33,292 bases of DNA from an uncultured Oscillospiraceae bacterium. Lineage in GTDB: Bacteria; Bacillota; Clostridia; Oscillospirales; Oscillospiraceae. Below the pieces are notes generated by a model. The model saw nothing but the letters and a program-made list of their open reading frames with translations, made no database searches and had not been told where the DNA came from. The stretch is taken from positions 1 through 33,292 of the forward strand of contig CAJOHR010000021.1 in the NCBI GenBank assembly GCA_905234425.1, given 5' to 3'. Numbering within the stretch: the first letter of the stretch is position 1; the number at the start of each line of letters is the position of its first letter. Shown here piece after piece: positions 1-7,231 of this stretch. The translations under genes were made by a program, and so were the position numbers.

Positions 1-15
1 TTATCACCGTTTACC

Positions 16-42
16 CTTGGCAAAAAGACTTTTGGCAAGCTG
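16..42. repeat. Short interspersed imperfect palindrome, copy 1
   Basis: The sequence is an imperfect palindrome: CTTGGCAAAA, a short centre, then TTTTGGCAAG with one mismatch. Nearly the same 28-nt sequence recurs at 25437-25464, with one extra T and one substitution, 25 kb away and next to an unrelated gene. Both copies lie between genes. It may be a small dispersed palindromic element or a shared terminator-like module. Confidence 0.55.
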
Positions 43-46
43 ACGT

Positions 47-78
47 AAAGGGCAGGCTCTTTCGGGAGCCTGCCCTTT
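47..78 (-). terminator. Hairpin terminator downstream of ahcY
   Basis: A perfect 13-bp stem (AAAGGGCAGGCTC paired with its complement at 66-78) closes a 6-nt loop, 16 nt past the ahcY stop codon. Read on the minus strand the stem ends in TTT but no long U tract follows, so termination is likely but not certain. A gene on the plus strand left of the window could also use it. Confidence 0.65.
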
Positions 79-94
79 GCGCATTCTTTTTCCT

Positions 95-1348
95 TTATAC
101 GGTGCCGACCTCGTAGCCGCTCAGATATTGGATCTGCTCCTCGGTCAGGGTATCCACCTTCAGTCCCATAGCGTCCAGCTTGATCCGGGACACCACGTCG
201 TCGATCTCCTGGGGCACCTCGTAGAGGTCCGGCGTCATGTCCTGCCGGTGGTCCATGAGATACTGGAGGCTCATGGTCTGGATGGCAAAGCTCATGTCCA
301 TGATCTCCGCGGGGTGGCCGTTGCCGGAGGCCAGATTCACAAGGCGGCCCTCTGCCAGCAGATTCAGCGTCCGTCCGTCGGGCAGCTCATAGCCCAGAAT
401 GTCGTCCCGGCGGAGGTAGACCCGGGAGGCCATCTCCTCCAGATCGGCTCCGTTGACCTCCACATTGAAATGTCCGGCATTGGAAAGGAAGGCGTTGTCC
501 TTCATCACGGCGAAATGGCGCTTTGTGAGCACGTCCCGGCAGCCTGTGGCCGTGACGAAAATATCTCCCAGAGGCGCGGCGGAGTCCATATCCATGACCA
601 TGAAGCCGTCCATGGTGGCCTCCAATGCCTTGATGGGGTCGATCTCCGTGACGATGACCGTGGCGCCCATGCCCTTTGCCCGCATGGCGATGCCCCGGCC
701 GCAGTAGCCGTAGCCCGCCACCACCACGGTTTTTCCGGCAACCAGGAGATTGGTGGTGTGCATAATGGCGTCCCACACGGACTGGCCCGTGCCGTATTTG
801 TTGTCGTAGTAGTGCTTGCACTTGGCGTCGTTCACGTTCATCATGGGAAAGGGCATGGCCCCGGCCTTGGCTCTGGCTCGGAGGCGGTGGACGCCGGTGG
901 TGGTCTCCTCGCAGCCGCCCATCACCCGGTCGGCATAGTCCTTACAGTCCGAGCAGAGCAGCTCCATGAGGTCGCCGCCGTCGTCGATAAACAGATGGGG
1001 ATGGCAGGACAGGGTCTTTTTCAGGTGGTCGATATACTCCTCGTTGGTTGCCCCATGCCAGGCAAACACGTTGACCCCCAGAGAGGCCAGGCCTGCCGCC
1101 ACGTCGTCCTGGGTGGACAGGGGATTGCAGCCTGTGGCGTAGACCTCCGCGCCGGCAGCCTTCAGCACCAGGGCAAGATAGGCGGTTTTGGCCTCCATGT
1201 GGACGGACATGGCGATGGTCTTCCCCGCAAAGGGCTTTTCCGCCTCAAATCTCTCCTTTATAGCGCTTAATGCGGGCATAAAATCCAAAACCCACTGGAT
1301 CTTCATGCGGCCATGCTCCGCCAGGGACATATCTCGTACAATGCTCAT
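95..1348 (-). CDS. ahcY: Adenosylhomocysteinase (S-adenosyl-L-homocysteine hydrolase)
   Basis: Hydrolyses S-adenosylhomocysteine to adenosine and homocysteine with tightly bound NAD, clearing the product of methyltransferases. It is cytosolic. The 417-residue protein has the NAD-binding loop GYGYCGRGIA, the substrate segment NDAKCKHYYDNKYGTGQS with the conserved Lys four residues before Asp-Asn, and the late motif SNAGHFNVEV. I chose the ATG at 1348 because a GAGGG site lies about 8 nt upstream; the in-frame ATG at 1363 has none at useful spacing. It is the short form of the family (about 415-430 residues), as in archaea and Thermotoga. In Methanocaldococcus a short homologue prefers S-inosylhomocysteine, so the exact substrate is not fixed by sequence. 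It is a single-gene unit with its own promoter and terminator, divergent from spoIIP. Confidence 0.95.
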   Translation of the reverse strand: MSIVRDMSLAEHGRMKIQWVLDFMPALSAIKERFEAEKPFAGKTIAMSVHMEAKTAYLALVLKAAGAEVYATGCNPLSTQDDVAAGLASLGVNVFAWHGATNEEYIDHLKKTLSCHPHLFIDDGGDLMELLCSDCKDYADRVMGGCEETTTGVHRLRARAKAGAMPFPMMNVNDAKCKHYYDNKYGTGQSVWDAIMHTTNLLVAGKTVVVAGYGYCGRGIAMRAKGMGATVIVTEIDPIKALEATMDGFMVMDMDSAAPLGDIFVTATGCRDVLTKRHFAVMKDNAFLSNAGHFNVEVNGADLEEMASRVYLRRDDILGYELPDGRTLNLLAEGRLVNLASGNGHPAEIMDMSFAIQTMSLQYLMDHRQDMTPDLYEVPQEIDDVVSRIKLDAMGLKVDTLTEEQIQYLSGYEVGTV

Positions 1349-1378
1349 CGGTATTTCCCTCATTTCCTTGTTTGTTTC

Positions 1379-1408
1379 ATCATATCACATTTTCCCCCGG
1401 CCCGTCAA
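1379..1408 (-). promoter_or_regulatory. Sigma-A-type promoter of ahcY
   Basis: On the minus strand TTGACG (1403-1408) and TATGAT (1379-1384) are separated by 18 nt. TG one base before the -10 makes it an extended -10 promoter. The leader to the ATG at 1348 is only about 25 nt, too short for a SAM or SAH riboswitch. Confidence 0.75.
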
Positions 1409-1415
1409 ACGACCT

Positions 1416-1439
1416 CTTCACTTTTCACGCTTCACTTTT
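1416..1439. repeat. Short direct repeat CTTCACTTTT x2
   Basis: CTTCACTTTT occurs at 1416-1425 and again at 1430-1439 in the spacer between divergent ahcY and spoIIP. It is a low-complexity pyrimidine tract on the plus strand. I cannot assign a function; it sits just upstream of the spoIIP -10-like box. Confidence 0.4.
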
Positions 1440-1463
1440 TCCGTCTGTTTCCCGAGATCGCCG

Positions 1464-1471
1464 CATATACT
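1464..1471 (+). promoter_or_regulatory. Possible sporulation (sigma-E-like) -10 box of spoIIP
   Basis: CATATACT at 1464-1471 matches the sigma-E -10 consensus CATACAHT at 7 of 8 positions and lies about 18 nt before the spoIIP start. No good sigma-E or sigma-A -35 element stands at the right distance. The case rests on the -10 and on the known mother-cell control of spoIIP in Bacillus. Confidence 0.3.
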
Positions 1472-1488
1472 GTTTCGAGGTGGTACAA

Positions 1489-2538
1489 ATGAAGGGCTTA
1501 TCCCCAGTGACGGCAGGCTTCCTGCTTCTTGTCTGCGCCGCGGGGCTTCTGGGCTTCACGGGAAAGGAACCCGCAGCACAGCGGGCAGGCGCCATAAGCG
1601 CCTGGATGCTCCGGCAGCAGCTGGGCCCCGCCATTCTGGAGGAGCCTCCTTCCCCCGCCTCACAGCCGGATGACGCTGCGCCCGCGCCCTCGGCCGCTCC
1701 CAGGCCCGTGCCTGTGGAGACCGTCTCCGAGGCCTGGGACGAGCGGCAGCGGGAGAAGGAGCCGGAGCCCTCCCAGACCGCCCCGCCCCTGTCCGCGGGA
1801 ACGGTCAGCCTGGAGCTGCGGAACGAAACGGATTATGCCCCGGATCTGACGGCTCTGCCCGATCTTCCCGCGGGACTGGATTTCCGCGGTGCGGACCCGG
1901 CCATCCTCATCGTCCACACCCACACCACCGAGAGCTACTATCATCCGGAGGAGGACCCGTCGGAGGCGGTCTACCGGTCCCGGGACGAGGCCGACGGCGT
2001 CATGGCCGTGGGCGACGCCATGGCGGCGGCGCTGGAGGCCCGCGGCTACAGCGTCCTCCACGACAAGACCCTCTGCGACTACCCGGAGTACAACGGGGCC
2101 TACAGCCGGTCCCGGGAGGTGATCCGGAAGGATCTGGAGGAATATCCCTCCATTTGTCTCGTTCTGGACGTCCATCGGGACGCCGTCTCCGACGGCAGCG
2201 GCGGCCAGCTTCGCATGGCGGCGGAGCTGGATGGACAGGCTGTGGCCCAGATCATGCTGGTGGTGGGCTCCGACGACGGCGGTCTGGAGCATCCCGACTG
2301 GGAGCAGAACCTCTCCCTGGCCGCCGCGCTCCAGGGAATTCTGGCCCAGGAGAGCCCCGGTATGGCGCGGCCTCTGAACCTGCGCTCCGAGCGCTTCAAC
2401 CAGGATCTGGGACCCCTGGGCCTGCTGATCGAGGTGGGTTCCTCGGGCAATACGCTGGAGGAGGCCCTGCGTGCGGCGGACCGTCTCAGCCAGGGGCTTG
2501 CGGACCTGCTGGACCGATACAGCGGTGATAATCCATAA
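1489..2538 (+). CDS. spoIIP: Stage II sporulation protein P (SpoIIP), cell-wall amidase
   Basis: SpoIIP is an N-acetylmuramoyl-L-alanine amidase that works with SpoIID and SpoIIM to thin septal peptidoglycan and drive membrane migration during engulfment. The 349-residue protein starts with one membrane segment (about residues 7-23). A Pro/Ala-rich linker follows, then the amidase domain with ILIVHTHTTESYYHP, VLDVHRDA and LIEVGSSGNTLEEA, which supply the metal-site His, His and Glu pattern of the family. The ATG at 1489 follows GAGGTGG at 1477-1483 with 5-nt spacing. The usual gpr neighbour is absent. The gene stands alone, divergent from ahcY, and shows that the organism is, or descends from, an endospore former. 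Confidence 0.93.
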   Translation: MKGLSPVTAGFLLLVCAAGLLGFTGKEPAAQRAGAISAWMLRQQLGPAILEEPPSPASQPDDAAPAPSAAPRPVPVETVSEAWDERQREKEPEPSQTAPPLSAGTVSLELRNETDYAPDLTALPDLPAGLDFRGADPAILIVHTHTTESYYHPEEDPSEAVYRSRDEADGVMAVGDAMAAALEARGYSVLHDKTLCDYPEYNGAYSRSREVIRKDLEEYPSICLVLDVHRDAVSDGSGGQLRMAAELDGQAVAQIMLVVGSDDGGLEHPDWEQNLSLAAALQGILAQESPGMARPLNLRSERFNQDLGPLGLLIEVGSSGNTLEEALRAADRLSQGLADLLDRYSGDNP

Positions 2539-2579
2539 AGTTCACCTTCCTTTTTCTACACTTTCGCCAAAAGAATTGG

Positions 2580-2609
2580 TTGACGAATCCCGGCGGGCTG
2601 TGGTATATT
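2580..2609 (+). promoter_or_regulatory. Sigma-A promoter of the small membrane protein gene
   Basis: TTGACG (2580-2585) and TATATT (2604-2609) are spaced by 18 nt, about 40 nt before the GTG start at 2656. Confidence 0.7.
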
Positions 2610-2655
2610 TACTGTAGCTGAAAACCGACTGGTTTGATTTTAGGGGGTATCTTTC

Positions 2656-2997
2656 GTGGATAATAGTTTTGACAAGCTGAACAACGAGTTTGTTGACAAG
2701 AGCAGAAACGGCTTCAAATACTGGATGTGGATCGTCATCAGCGTCATCTTTGAAGTTGCCGGTCTGCTTGTTGGTTTCTATGCCATCTATGCCCAGGCGA
2801 CGCAGGACAGCGGTCCCAGAGGCTACCTCTCCCTGCTGACGCTCCTGGGCGGACTCTTCGGACTCCAGACGGCTTCCTGGGCCAAGGCTGCCGCCGGCGG
2901 CAAGTCCAACAAGTTTCTGCGTGTTCTGTACATTGCCGGTATCGTCGTGGCGGTCTTCGCCTGCGTGATCCTGTACATCGTCATGCCCAACCTGTAA
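2656..2997 (+). CDS. Small membrane protein of unknown function
   Basis: I do not recognise this 113-residue protein. It has a short charged N-terminus (MDNSFDKLNNEFVDKSRNG) and three predicted membrane segments at about residues 22-47, 58-75 and 89-110, joined by short polar loops, one of which is Lys-rich near residue 83. There is no signal peptidase site or catalytic motif. The start is GTG at 2656, with TAGGGGGT about 8 nt upstream. It has its own promoter and a strong terminator, so it is a single-gene transcript. GC content and codon use look like the neighbours, so there is no sign of recent transfer. Confidence 0.8.
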   Translation: MDNSFDKLNNEFVDKSRNGFKYWMWIVISVIFEVAGLLVGFYAIYAQATQDSGPRGYLSLLTLLGGLFGLQTASWAKAAAGGKSNKFLRVLYIAGIVVAVFACVILYIVMPNL

Positions 2998-3010
2998 TCC
3001 TGGCGTTTTG

Positions 3011-3042
3011 ATCGGACCGTCCTGATGGGCGGTCCGATTTTT
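3011..3042 (+). terminator. Intrinsic terminator after the small membrane protein gene
   Basis: A 12-bp stem (ATCGGACCGTCC with GGGCGGTCCGAT, one G-U pair) closes a TGAT loop and runs directly into a T tract at 3038-3042. It is a classic Rho-independent terminator 13 nt past the stop codon. Confidence 0.9.
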
Positions 3043-3079
3043 ACTCTATCATTTGGTTTCGAATTGTGGTACAATGAAC

Positions 3080-3085
3080 TATAAT
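3080..3085 (+). promoter_or_regulatory. -10 box of the cls promoter
   Basis: A perfect TATAAT stands 24 nt before the GTG start of cls. The best -35 at 17-nt spacing (TTTCGA, 3057-3062) is poor, so the promoter may be weak or activator-dependent. Confidence 0.4.
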
Positions 3086-3108
3086 TCTAACAGCAGGAGG
3101 AGAGAGTC

Positions 3109-4644
3109 GTGAAACGGTGGATCGGCGCCATGAAAAAAATATTCCAGCGCGTGGTGGTGGTGTCCCTGAGCCTGCTGATCCAGCTTGTGGTCTTCGCCCT
3201 GATGATCTGGAAGTTCCAGGACGAAAACGACGTGCTGGCCGCGATTCTGATCCTGATCAGCGTGGTGGTGGCTTTGGTCATCATCGACAAGAACACGAAT
3301 CCCGCCTATAAAATCGCCTGGCTCATCCCCATTCTGCTCTTCCCCGTCTTCGGCGGTCTCATGTATCTCATGCTGGGCGGCAACCGGCTCTCCCAGCGTC
3401 AGAAGCGGAAGATGGAGCAGGTGGAGTCCCGGCTCCGGGAGAATCTGCCCCAGGACCCCGGCGTGGCCGGCCGATTGGTGGAACAGGACCCGGACGCCGC
3501 CATTCAGTCCGCCTATATCCGTTCCTCCTGCGGCTGCCCCATCTATGCGGACACAGTCACCGTCTACTATCCCCTGGGGGACGACGCCTACCCCGCCATG
3601 CTGGAGGCCCTGAAGCAGGCGGAAAAATTCATCTACCTGGAGTATTTCATCATCGGCGAAGGCGTCATGTGGGAGGGAATTCTGGAGATCCTCAAGCACA
3701 AGGCCGCCCAGGGCGTGGACGTCCGGGTCATGTACGACGACTTCGGCTGCATCACCGTGCTGCCCATGGGCTATAAAAAGCAGCTGGAGGCCTGGGGCAT
3801 TCAGTGCTGCGTCTTCGGCCCCTATATCCCCATCGTGTCCGCCCGGCTCAACAACCGGGACCACCGGAAGCTGCTGATCGTGGACGGAAAGGTCGGCTTC
3901 ACCGGGGGCATCAATCTGGCCGATGAATATATCAACCAAAAGCTGCGCTTCGGCCACTGGAAGGACAACGCCATCGAGCTCCGGGGCAGCGCCGTCTGGT
4001 CCATGACCGTCATGTTCCTGACCCTCTGGGACTATGTGCGGGGGACTGAGGACACGATTCCCGCCCTGCAGCCGCCGGCCCCCGCCCCCGAGGGAAAGGG
4101 CTGCGTTCAGCCCTACACCGACAACCCTATGGACGACGAGCCCGTGGGCGGCGGCGTCTATATGAATCTGATCACCCGGGCCAACAAATATATCCACATC
4201 ATGACCCCCTACCTCATCATCGACTACGGCATGACTCAGTCCCTGGTCAACGCGGCGAAATCCGGGGTGGAGGTGATCATCCTCACCCCCCACATCCCGG
4301 ACAAGTGGTATGTCCACGCCGTCACCAGGGCCCACTACGAGGTGCTGGTGGAGGGCGGCGTGAAGGTCTATGAATACACTCCGGGCTTTCTCCACTCCAA
4401 GGTGTTCTCCGTGGACGGGAAATTCGCCACGGTGGGCACGGTGAACCTGGACTACCGGAGCCTCTATCTCCACTTTGAAAACGGCGTGTTCCTCTGGGAG
4501 GCCGACTGCGTCCGGGACGTGGAGCAGGATTTCCAGGAAACCATGGCCCAAAGCCAGGAGGTCACCCGGGAGGACTGCCGGTCCACCAGCATCTTCGTCC
4601 GCCTGGGCCGGGCCGTCCTCCGGGTCTTCGCCCCGCTGATGTGA
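3109..4644 (+). CDS. cls: Cardiolipin synthase (phospholipase D superfamily)
   Basis: Joins two phosphatidylglycerol molecules (or related phospholipids) into cardiolipin at the cytoplasmic membrane. The 511-residue protein has two N-terminal membrane segments (about 13-35 and 42-60) plus a hydrophobic stretch at 69-90. Two HKD motifs follow: DHRKLLIVDGKVGFTGG with H252, K254 and D259, and HSKVFSVDGKFATVGT with H429, K431 and D436. Length and two-HKD layout are those of Firmicutes ClsA-type enzymes. The GTG start at 3109 follows an AGGAGG site. A 'DxEE'-like acidic linker (about 340-346) separates the two halves. It stands as a single gene. pgsA at 24780 in this window makes the precursor of its substrate. 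Confidence 0.93.
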   Translation: MKRWIGAMKKIFQRVVVVSLSLLIQLVVFALMIWKFQDENDVLAAILILISVVVALVIIDKNTNPAYKIAWLIPILLFPVFGGLMYLMLGGNRLSQRQKRKMEQVESRLRENLPQDPGVAGRLVEQDPDAAIQSAYIRSSCGCPIYADTVTVYYPLGDDAYPAMLEALKQAEKFIYLEYFIIGEGVMWEGILEILKHKAAQGVDVRVMYDDFGCITVLPMGYKKQLEAWGIQCCVFGPYIPIVSARLNNRDHRKLLIVDGKVGFTGGINLADEYINQKLRFGHWKDNAIELRGSAVWSMTVMFLTLWDYVRGTEDTIPALQPPAPAPEGKGCVQPYTDNPMDDEPVGGGVYMNLITRANKYIHIMTPYLIIDYGMTQSLVNAAKSGVEVIILTPHIPDKWYVHAVTRAHYEVLVEGGVKVYEYTPGFLHSKVFSVDGKFATVGTVNLDYRSLYLHFENGVFLWEADCVRDVEQDFQETMAQSQEVTREDCRSTSIFVRLGRAVLRVFAPLM

Positions 4645-4657
4645 AACATCACTTTTT
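4638..4657 (+). terminator. Weak terminator at the end of cls
   Basis: A short hairpin (GATGT, GAA loop, ACATC; 4638-4650) spans the cls stop codon and is followed by five T residues at 4653-4657. The stem is only 5 bp, so efficiency is doubtful. Confidence 0.35.
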
Positions 4658-4666
4658 CACTACAAA

Positions 4667-4687
4667 GGAAACGCTGATTAAATCCCG
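4667..4687. repeat. Solo end of the 8.0-kb inverted-repeat element
   Basis: These 21 nt, beginning GGAAACGCTGATTAAA, are identical to 8004-8024, the left end of the element described at 8000-8168. No matching right end is visible nearby, so this is a solo or decayed copy. It abuts the -35 box of the next gene's promoter. Confidence 0.7.
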
Positions 4688-4690
4688 CCC

Positions 4691-4719
4691 TTGACTTTCC
4701 GGTCGGGGGCGGGTATACT
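4691..4719 (+). promoter_or_regulatory. Strong sigma-A promoter of the acyl-CoA ligase gene
   Basis: TTGACT (4691-4696) and TATACT (4714-4719) are spaced by exactly 17 nt. CCCGCCC (4684-4690) and GGGCGGG (4707-4713) form an inverted repeat that brackets the -35 box. The upstream flank is the solo repeat end at 4667-4687, so the promoter may have arisen from, or been brought by, that element. Confidence 0.75.
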
Positions 4720-4797
4720 ACTTTTACGGCTTATCTCTTTAACACTGGAAAGCGACAAATATTTTGCAGGAAATCCTGCTTGAAAGGACCGATCAAC

Positions 4798-6447
4798 ATG
4801 CCTGTTACCGAATTGCTGGAGCGGAACGCCGCCCTCTACGGGGACGAGACGGCGCTTGTGGAGATCAACCCGGAGATCCAGGAGAAACGGAAAATGACCT
4901 GGAAGGAATACGACCTGATCATGCCTGCCTCCACCACCGCCTACCGCCGGGAAATCACCTGGAAGGTGTTTGACGAAAAGGCCAACCGGGTGGCCAATCT
5001 GCTCATGAGCCGGGGCATCGGCAAGGGCAACAAGGTTGCCATCCTGCTCATGAACTGCCTGGAATATCTGCCCATCTACTTCGGCATTCTCAAGACCGGC
5101 GCCGTGGCCGTGCCCATGAACTTCCGGTTCTCCGCCGACGAGATCGAATACTGCCTGAAGCTCTCAGATACGGATGTGCTGCTCTTCGGACCGGAATTCA
5201 TCGGCCGGATCGAGGAAATTGCGGAGGCCATCGGAGAAAACCGGCTCCTGCTGTACGTAGGCACCGGCATCTGCCCCACCTTTGCCGAGGACTATGACGA
5301 GCAGGTGGTGAACTTCTCCTCCCAGAGCCCCAACGTCCCCCTGACCGAGGCGGATGACGCGGCCATCTACTTCTCCTCCGGCACCACCGGCTTCCCCAAG
5401 GCCATCCTCCACAACCACGAGAGTCTGAGCCAGGCCGCCCACATGGAGCAGGTCCATCACGCCATCGGCCGGGAGGATTGCTTCCTCTGCATCCCGCCCC
5501 TGTACCATACAGGCGCGAAATTCCACTGGATGGGCTCCCTCTACGCCGGCTCCAAGGCGGTGCTGCTCAAGGGCAACACCCCCTCGGCCATCCTCTCCGC
5601 CGTCTCCCAGGAGCGCTGCACCATCGTCTGGCTCCTGGTACCCTGGGCCCAGGACATTCTGGACGCCCTGGACAACGGCAAGCTCTCCCTGGGCGACTTT
5701 GAGACCGCCCAGTGGCGGCTCATGCACATCGGCGCCCAGCCCGTGCCCCCCAGCCTCATCAAGCACTGGCTGGACTACTTCCCGAACCACAAGTACGACA
5801 CCAACTACGGCCTCTCCGAGTCCACGGGCCCGGGCTGCGTCCATCTGGGCATGGAGAACATCCACAAGGTGGGCGCCATCGGCGTTCCCGGCTACGGCTG
5901 GGAGGCGAAAATCGTGGAGGAGGACGGCGTCACCCCCGTGGAAAAGGGCGCCGTGGGCGAGCTCTGCGTCAAGGGTCCCGGCGTCATGACCTGCTACTAC
6001 AACGACCCCAAGGCCACCGCCGAGGTTCTGAGCGCCGACGGCTGGCTCCGCACCGGCGACATGGCCATGCAGGATTCCGACGGCTTCATCTTCCTGGTGG
6101 ACCGGAAGAAGGACGTGATCATCTCCGGCGGCGAGAATATCTATCCCGTCCAGATCGAGGATTTTTTGCGGACCAACGACGCAATCTCCGACGTGGCCGT
6201 CATCGGCCTGCCGGACAAGCGGCTGGGTGAAATCACCGCCGCCATCGTCCAGGCGAAGGAGGGCCACAGCCTGACCGAGGAGGACGTGAACAAGTTCTGC
6301 ATGTCCCTGCCCAGGTACAAGCGCCCCCGGAAGGTCATTCTGGCCCCCGTGCCCCGGAACGCCACGGGCAAGATTGAAAAGCCCAAGCTCCGGGAGCTCT
6401 ACGGCGGCGAAAACCTGGTGGCCGCCCAGAACGAAATCGGACTGTAA
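4798..6447 (+). CDS. AMP-forming acyl-CoA synthetase/ligase
   Basis: Activates a carboxylic acid with ATP to an acyl-AMP and then loads it on CoA. The ANL-superfamily motifs are all present: the phosphate loop YFSSGTTGFPKAI, YGLSEST, LRTGD, the hinge region DRKKDVIISGGENIYPVQIE, and the catalytic Lys in PRNATGKIEK near the C-terminus. The 549-residue length is usual for the family. The substrate cannot be read from sequence; the N-terminal half resembles crotonobetaine/carnitine or medium-chain acyl-CoA ligases. I prefer the ATG at 4798, with AAAGGA 9 nt upstream; an in-frame TTG at 4780 is an alternative. Near residues 29-55 two similar short motifs, MTWKEYD and ITWKVFDEKAN, flank a 12-residue insert. 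It is a single-gene unit with a strong promoter and terminator. Confidence 0.88.
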   Translation: MPVTELLERNAALYGDETALVEINPEIQEKRKMTWKEYDLIMPASTTAYRREITWKVFDEKANRVANLLMSRGIGKGNKVAILLMNCLEYLPIYFGILKTGAVAVPMNFRFSADEIEYCLKLSDTDVLLFGPEFIGRIEEIAEAIGENRLLLYVGTGICPTFAEDYDEQVVNFSSQSPNVPLTEADDAAIYFSSGTTGFPKAILHNHESLSQAAHMEQVHHAIGREDCFLCIPPLYHTGAKFHWMGSLYAGSKAVLLKGNTPSAILSAVSQERCTIVWLLVPWAQDILDALDNGKLSLGDFETAQWRLMHIGAQPVPPSLIKHWLDYFPNHKYDTNYGLSESTGPGCVHLGMENIHKVGAIGVPGYGWEAKIVEEDGVTPVEKGAVGELCVKGPGVMTCYYNDPKATAEVLSADGWLRTGDMAMQDSDGFIFLVDRKKDVIISGGENIYPVQIEDFLRTNDAISDVAVIGLPDKRLGEITAAIVQAKEGHSLTEEDVNKFCMSLPRYKRPRKVILAPVPRNATGKIEKPKLRELYGGENLVAAQNEIGL

Positions 6448-6453
6448 TTTCCG

Positions 6454-6492
6454 CTTCGGAGGCGTGTCGGACGATGCGCCTCCGAAGTTTTT
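6454..6492 (+). terminator. Intrinsic terminator after the acyl-CoA ligase
   Basis: An 11-bp perfect stem (CTTCGGAGGCG with CGCCTCCGAAG) with a 12-nt loop is followed directly by five T residues (6488-6492), 7 nt past the stop codon. Confidence 0.88.
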
Positions 6493-6501
6493 CTTCCATG
6501 G

Positions 6502-6532
6502 GGATCAAAACTGTGATATACTGGATCAAAAC
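6502..6532 (+). promoter_or_regulatory. pyrE promoter with a flanking 10-nt direct repeat
   Basis: TG-A-TATACT at 6514-6522 is an extended -10 element. A weak -35, TTCCAT at 6494-6499, lies 17 nt upstream. The sequence GGATCAAAAC occurs exactly twice, at 6502-6511 and 6523-6532, one copy on each side of the -10 and 21 nt apart, which is two helical turns. This arrangement suits a protein operator, but no regulator is identified. Confidence 0.5.
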
Positions 6533-6550
6533 AGATCGGGAGGGACTCTC

Positions 6551-7231
6551 ATGACCTATCAGGAAGGGTTTATTGAATTCATGGTCCGGGCGGGCGTGCT
6601 GACCTTTGGGGACTTCACCACCAAGTCCGGCCGGAAGACGCCTTATTTCATCAACACCGGCAATTACCGGACCGGGGCCCAGGCCGCGGCCCTGGGGGAC
6701 TACTACGCCGCCTGCATCCACGAGCATCTGCCCGAGGCGGGGGGCGCGGACGTGCTGTTCGGACCGGCCTACAAGGGCATTCCCCTGGCCGTCACCGCCG
6801 CCGCCAGCCTCTATCGAAACTACGGGGAGGACCTGCCCTACTGCTTCAACCGGAAGGAGGCCAAGGACCACGGGGAAGGCGGCCTCATGGTGGGGGCCAA
6901 GGTTCAGGACGGGGACCGGATCGCCATTGTGGAGGACGTGGTCACCGCCGGCACCGCCGTCCGGGAGTCCATCGCGCTGTTCGGGAAGATCGCCGAGGTG
7001 AAGATTTCCGCTCTGTTCGTCTCCGTGGACCGGATGGAACGGGGAACCGGGGACCGCTCCGCCCTGGACGAGCTACGGGAGGAGCACGGCATTGCCGTCT
7101 ACCCCATTGTCACCGTCCGGCAGATCATCGACTACCTCCACAATCGGCCCATCGACGGGAGGGTGTACATCGACGACGGCACCAAGGCCAGGATGGAGGC
7201 CTATCTTGCGACCTACGGCGTAAAATCATGA
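6551..7231 (+). CDS. pyrE: Orotate phosphoribosyltransferase
   Basis: Transfers the phosphoribosyl group from PRPP to orotate, giving OMP, the fifth step of pyrimidine synthesis. The 226-residue protein has the PRPP-binding signature IAIVEDVVTAGTA at about residues 122-134, and an early segment GRKTPYFINTGNY that contacts orotate. FGPAYKGIPLA is also typical. The ATG at 6551 follows GGGAGGG with about 6-nt spacing. The last codons overlap the radC start by 4 nt (ATGA), so the two genes are translationally coupled. No other pyr genes are present in the window, and I saw no PyrR-type attenuator in the roughly 20-nt leader. Confidence 0.93.
   Translation: MTYQEGFIEFMVRAGVLTFGDFTTKSGRKTPYFINTGNYRTGAQAAALGDYYAACIHEHLPEAGGADVLFGPAYKGIPLAVTAAASLYRNYGEDLPYCFNRKEAKDHGEGGLMVGAKVQDGDRIAIVEDVVTAGTAVRESIALFGKIAEVKISALFVSVDRMERGTGDRSALDELREEHGIAVYPIVTVRQIIDYLHNRPIDGRVYIDDGTKARMEAYLATYGVKS

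Noticed and set aside
1349..1400. SAM or SAH riboswitch upstream of ahcY
   Set aside because: The leader from the promoter to the start codon is only about 25 nt.
3079..4551. 490-codon open frame opposite cls
   Set aside because: Antisense shadow with His- and Gly-rich composition; cls on the other strand has both HKD motifs.
4780..4797. TTG start for the acyl-CoA ligase
   Set aside because: The ATG at 4798 has a better placed AAAGGA site; the TTG remains possible.
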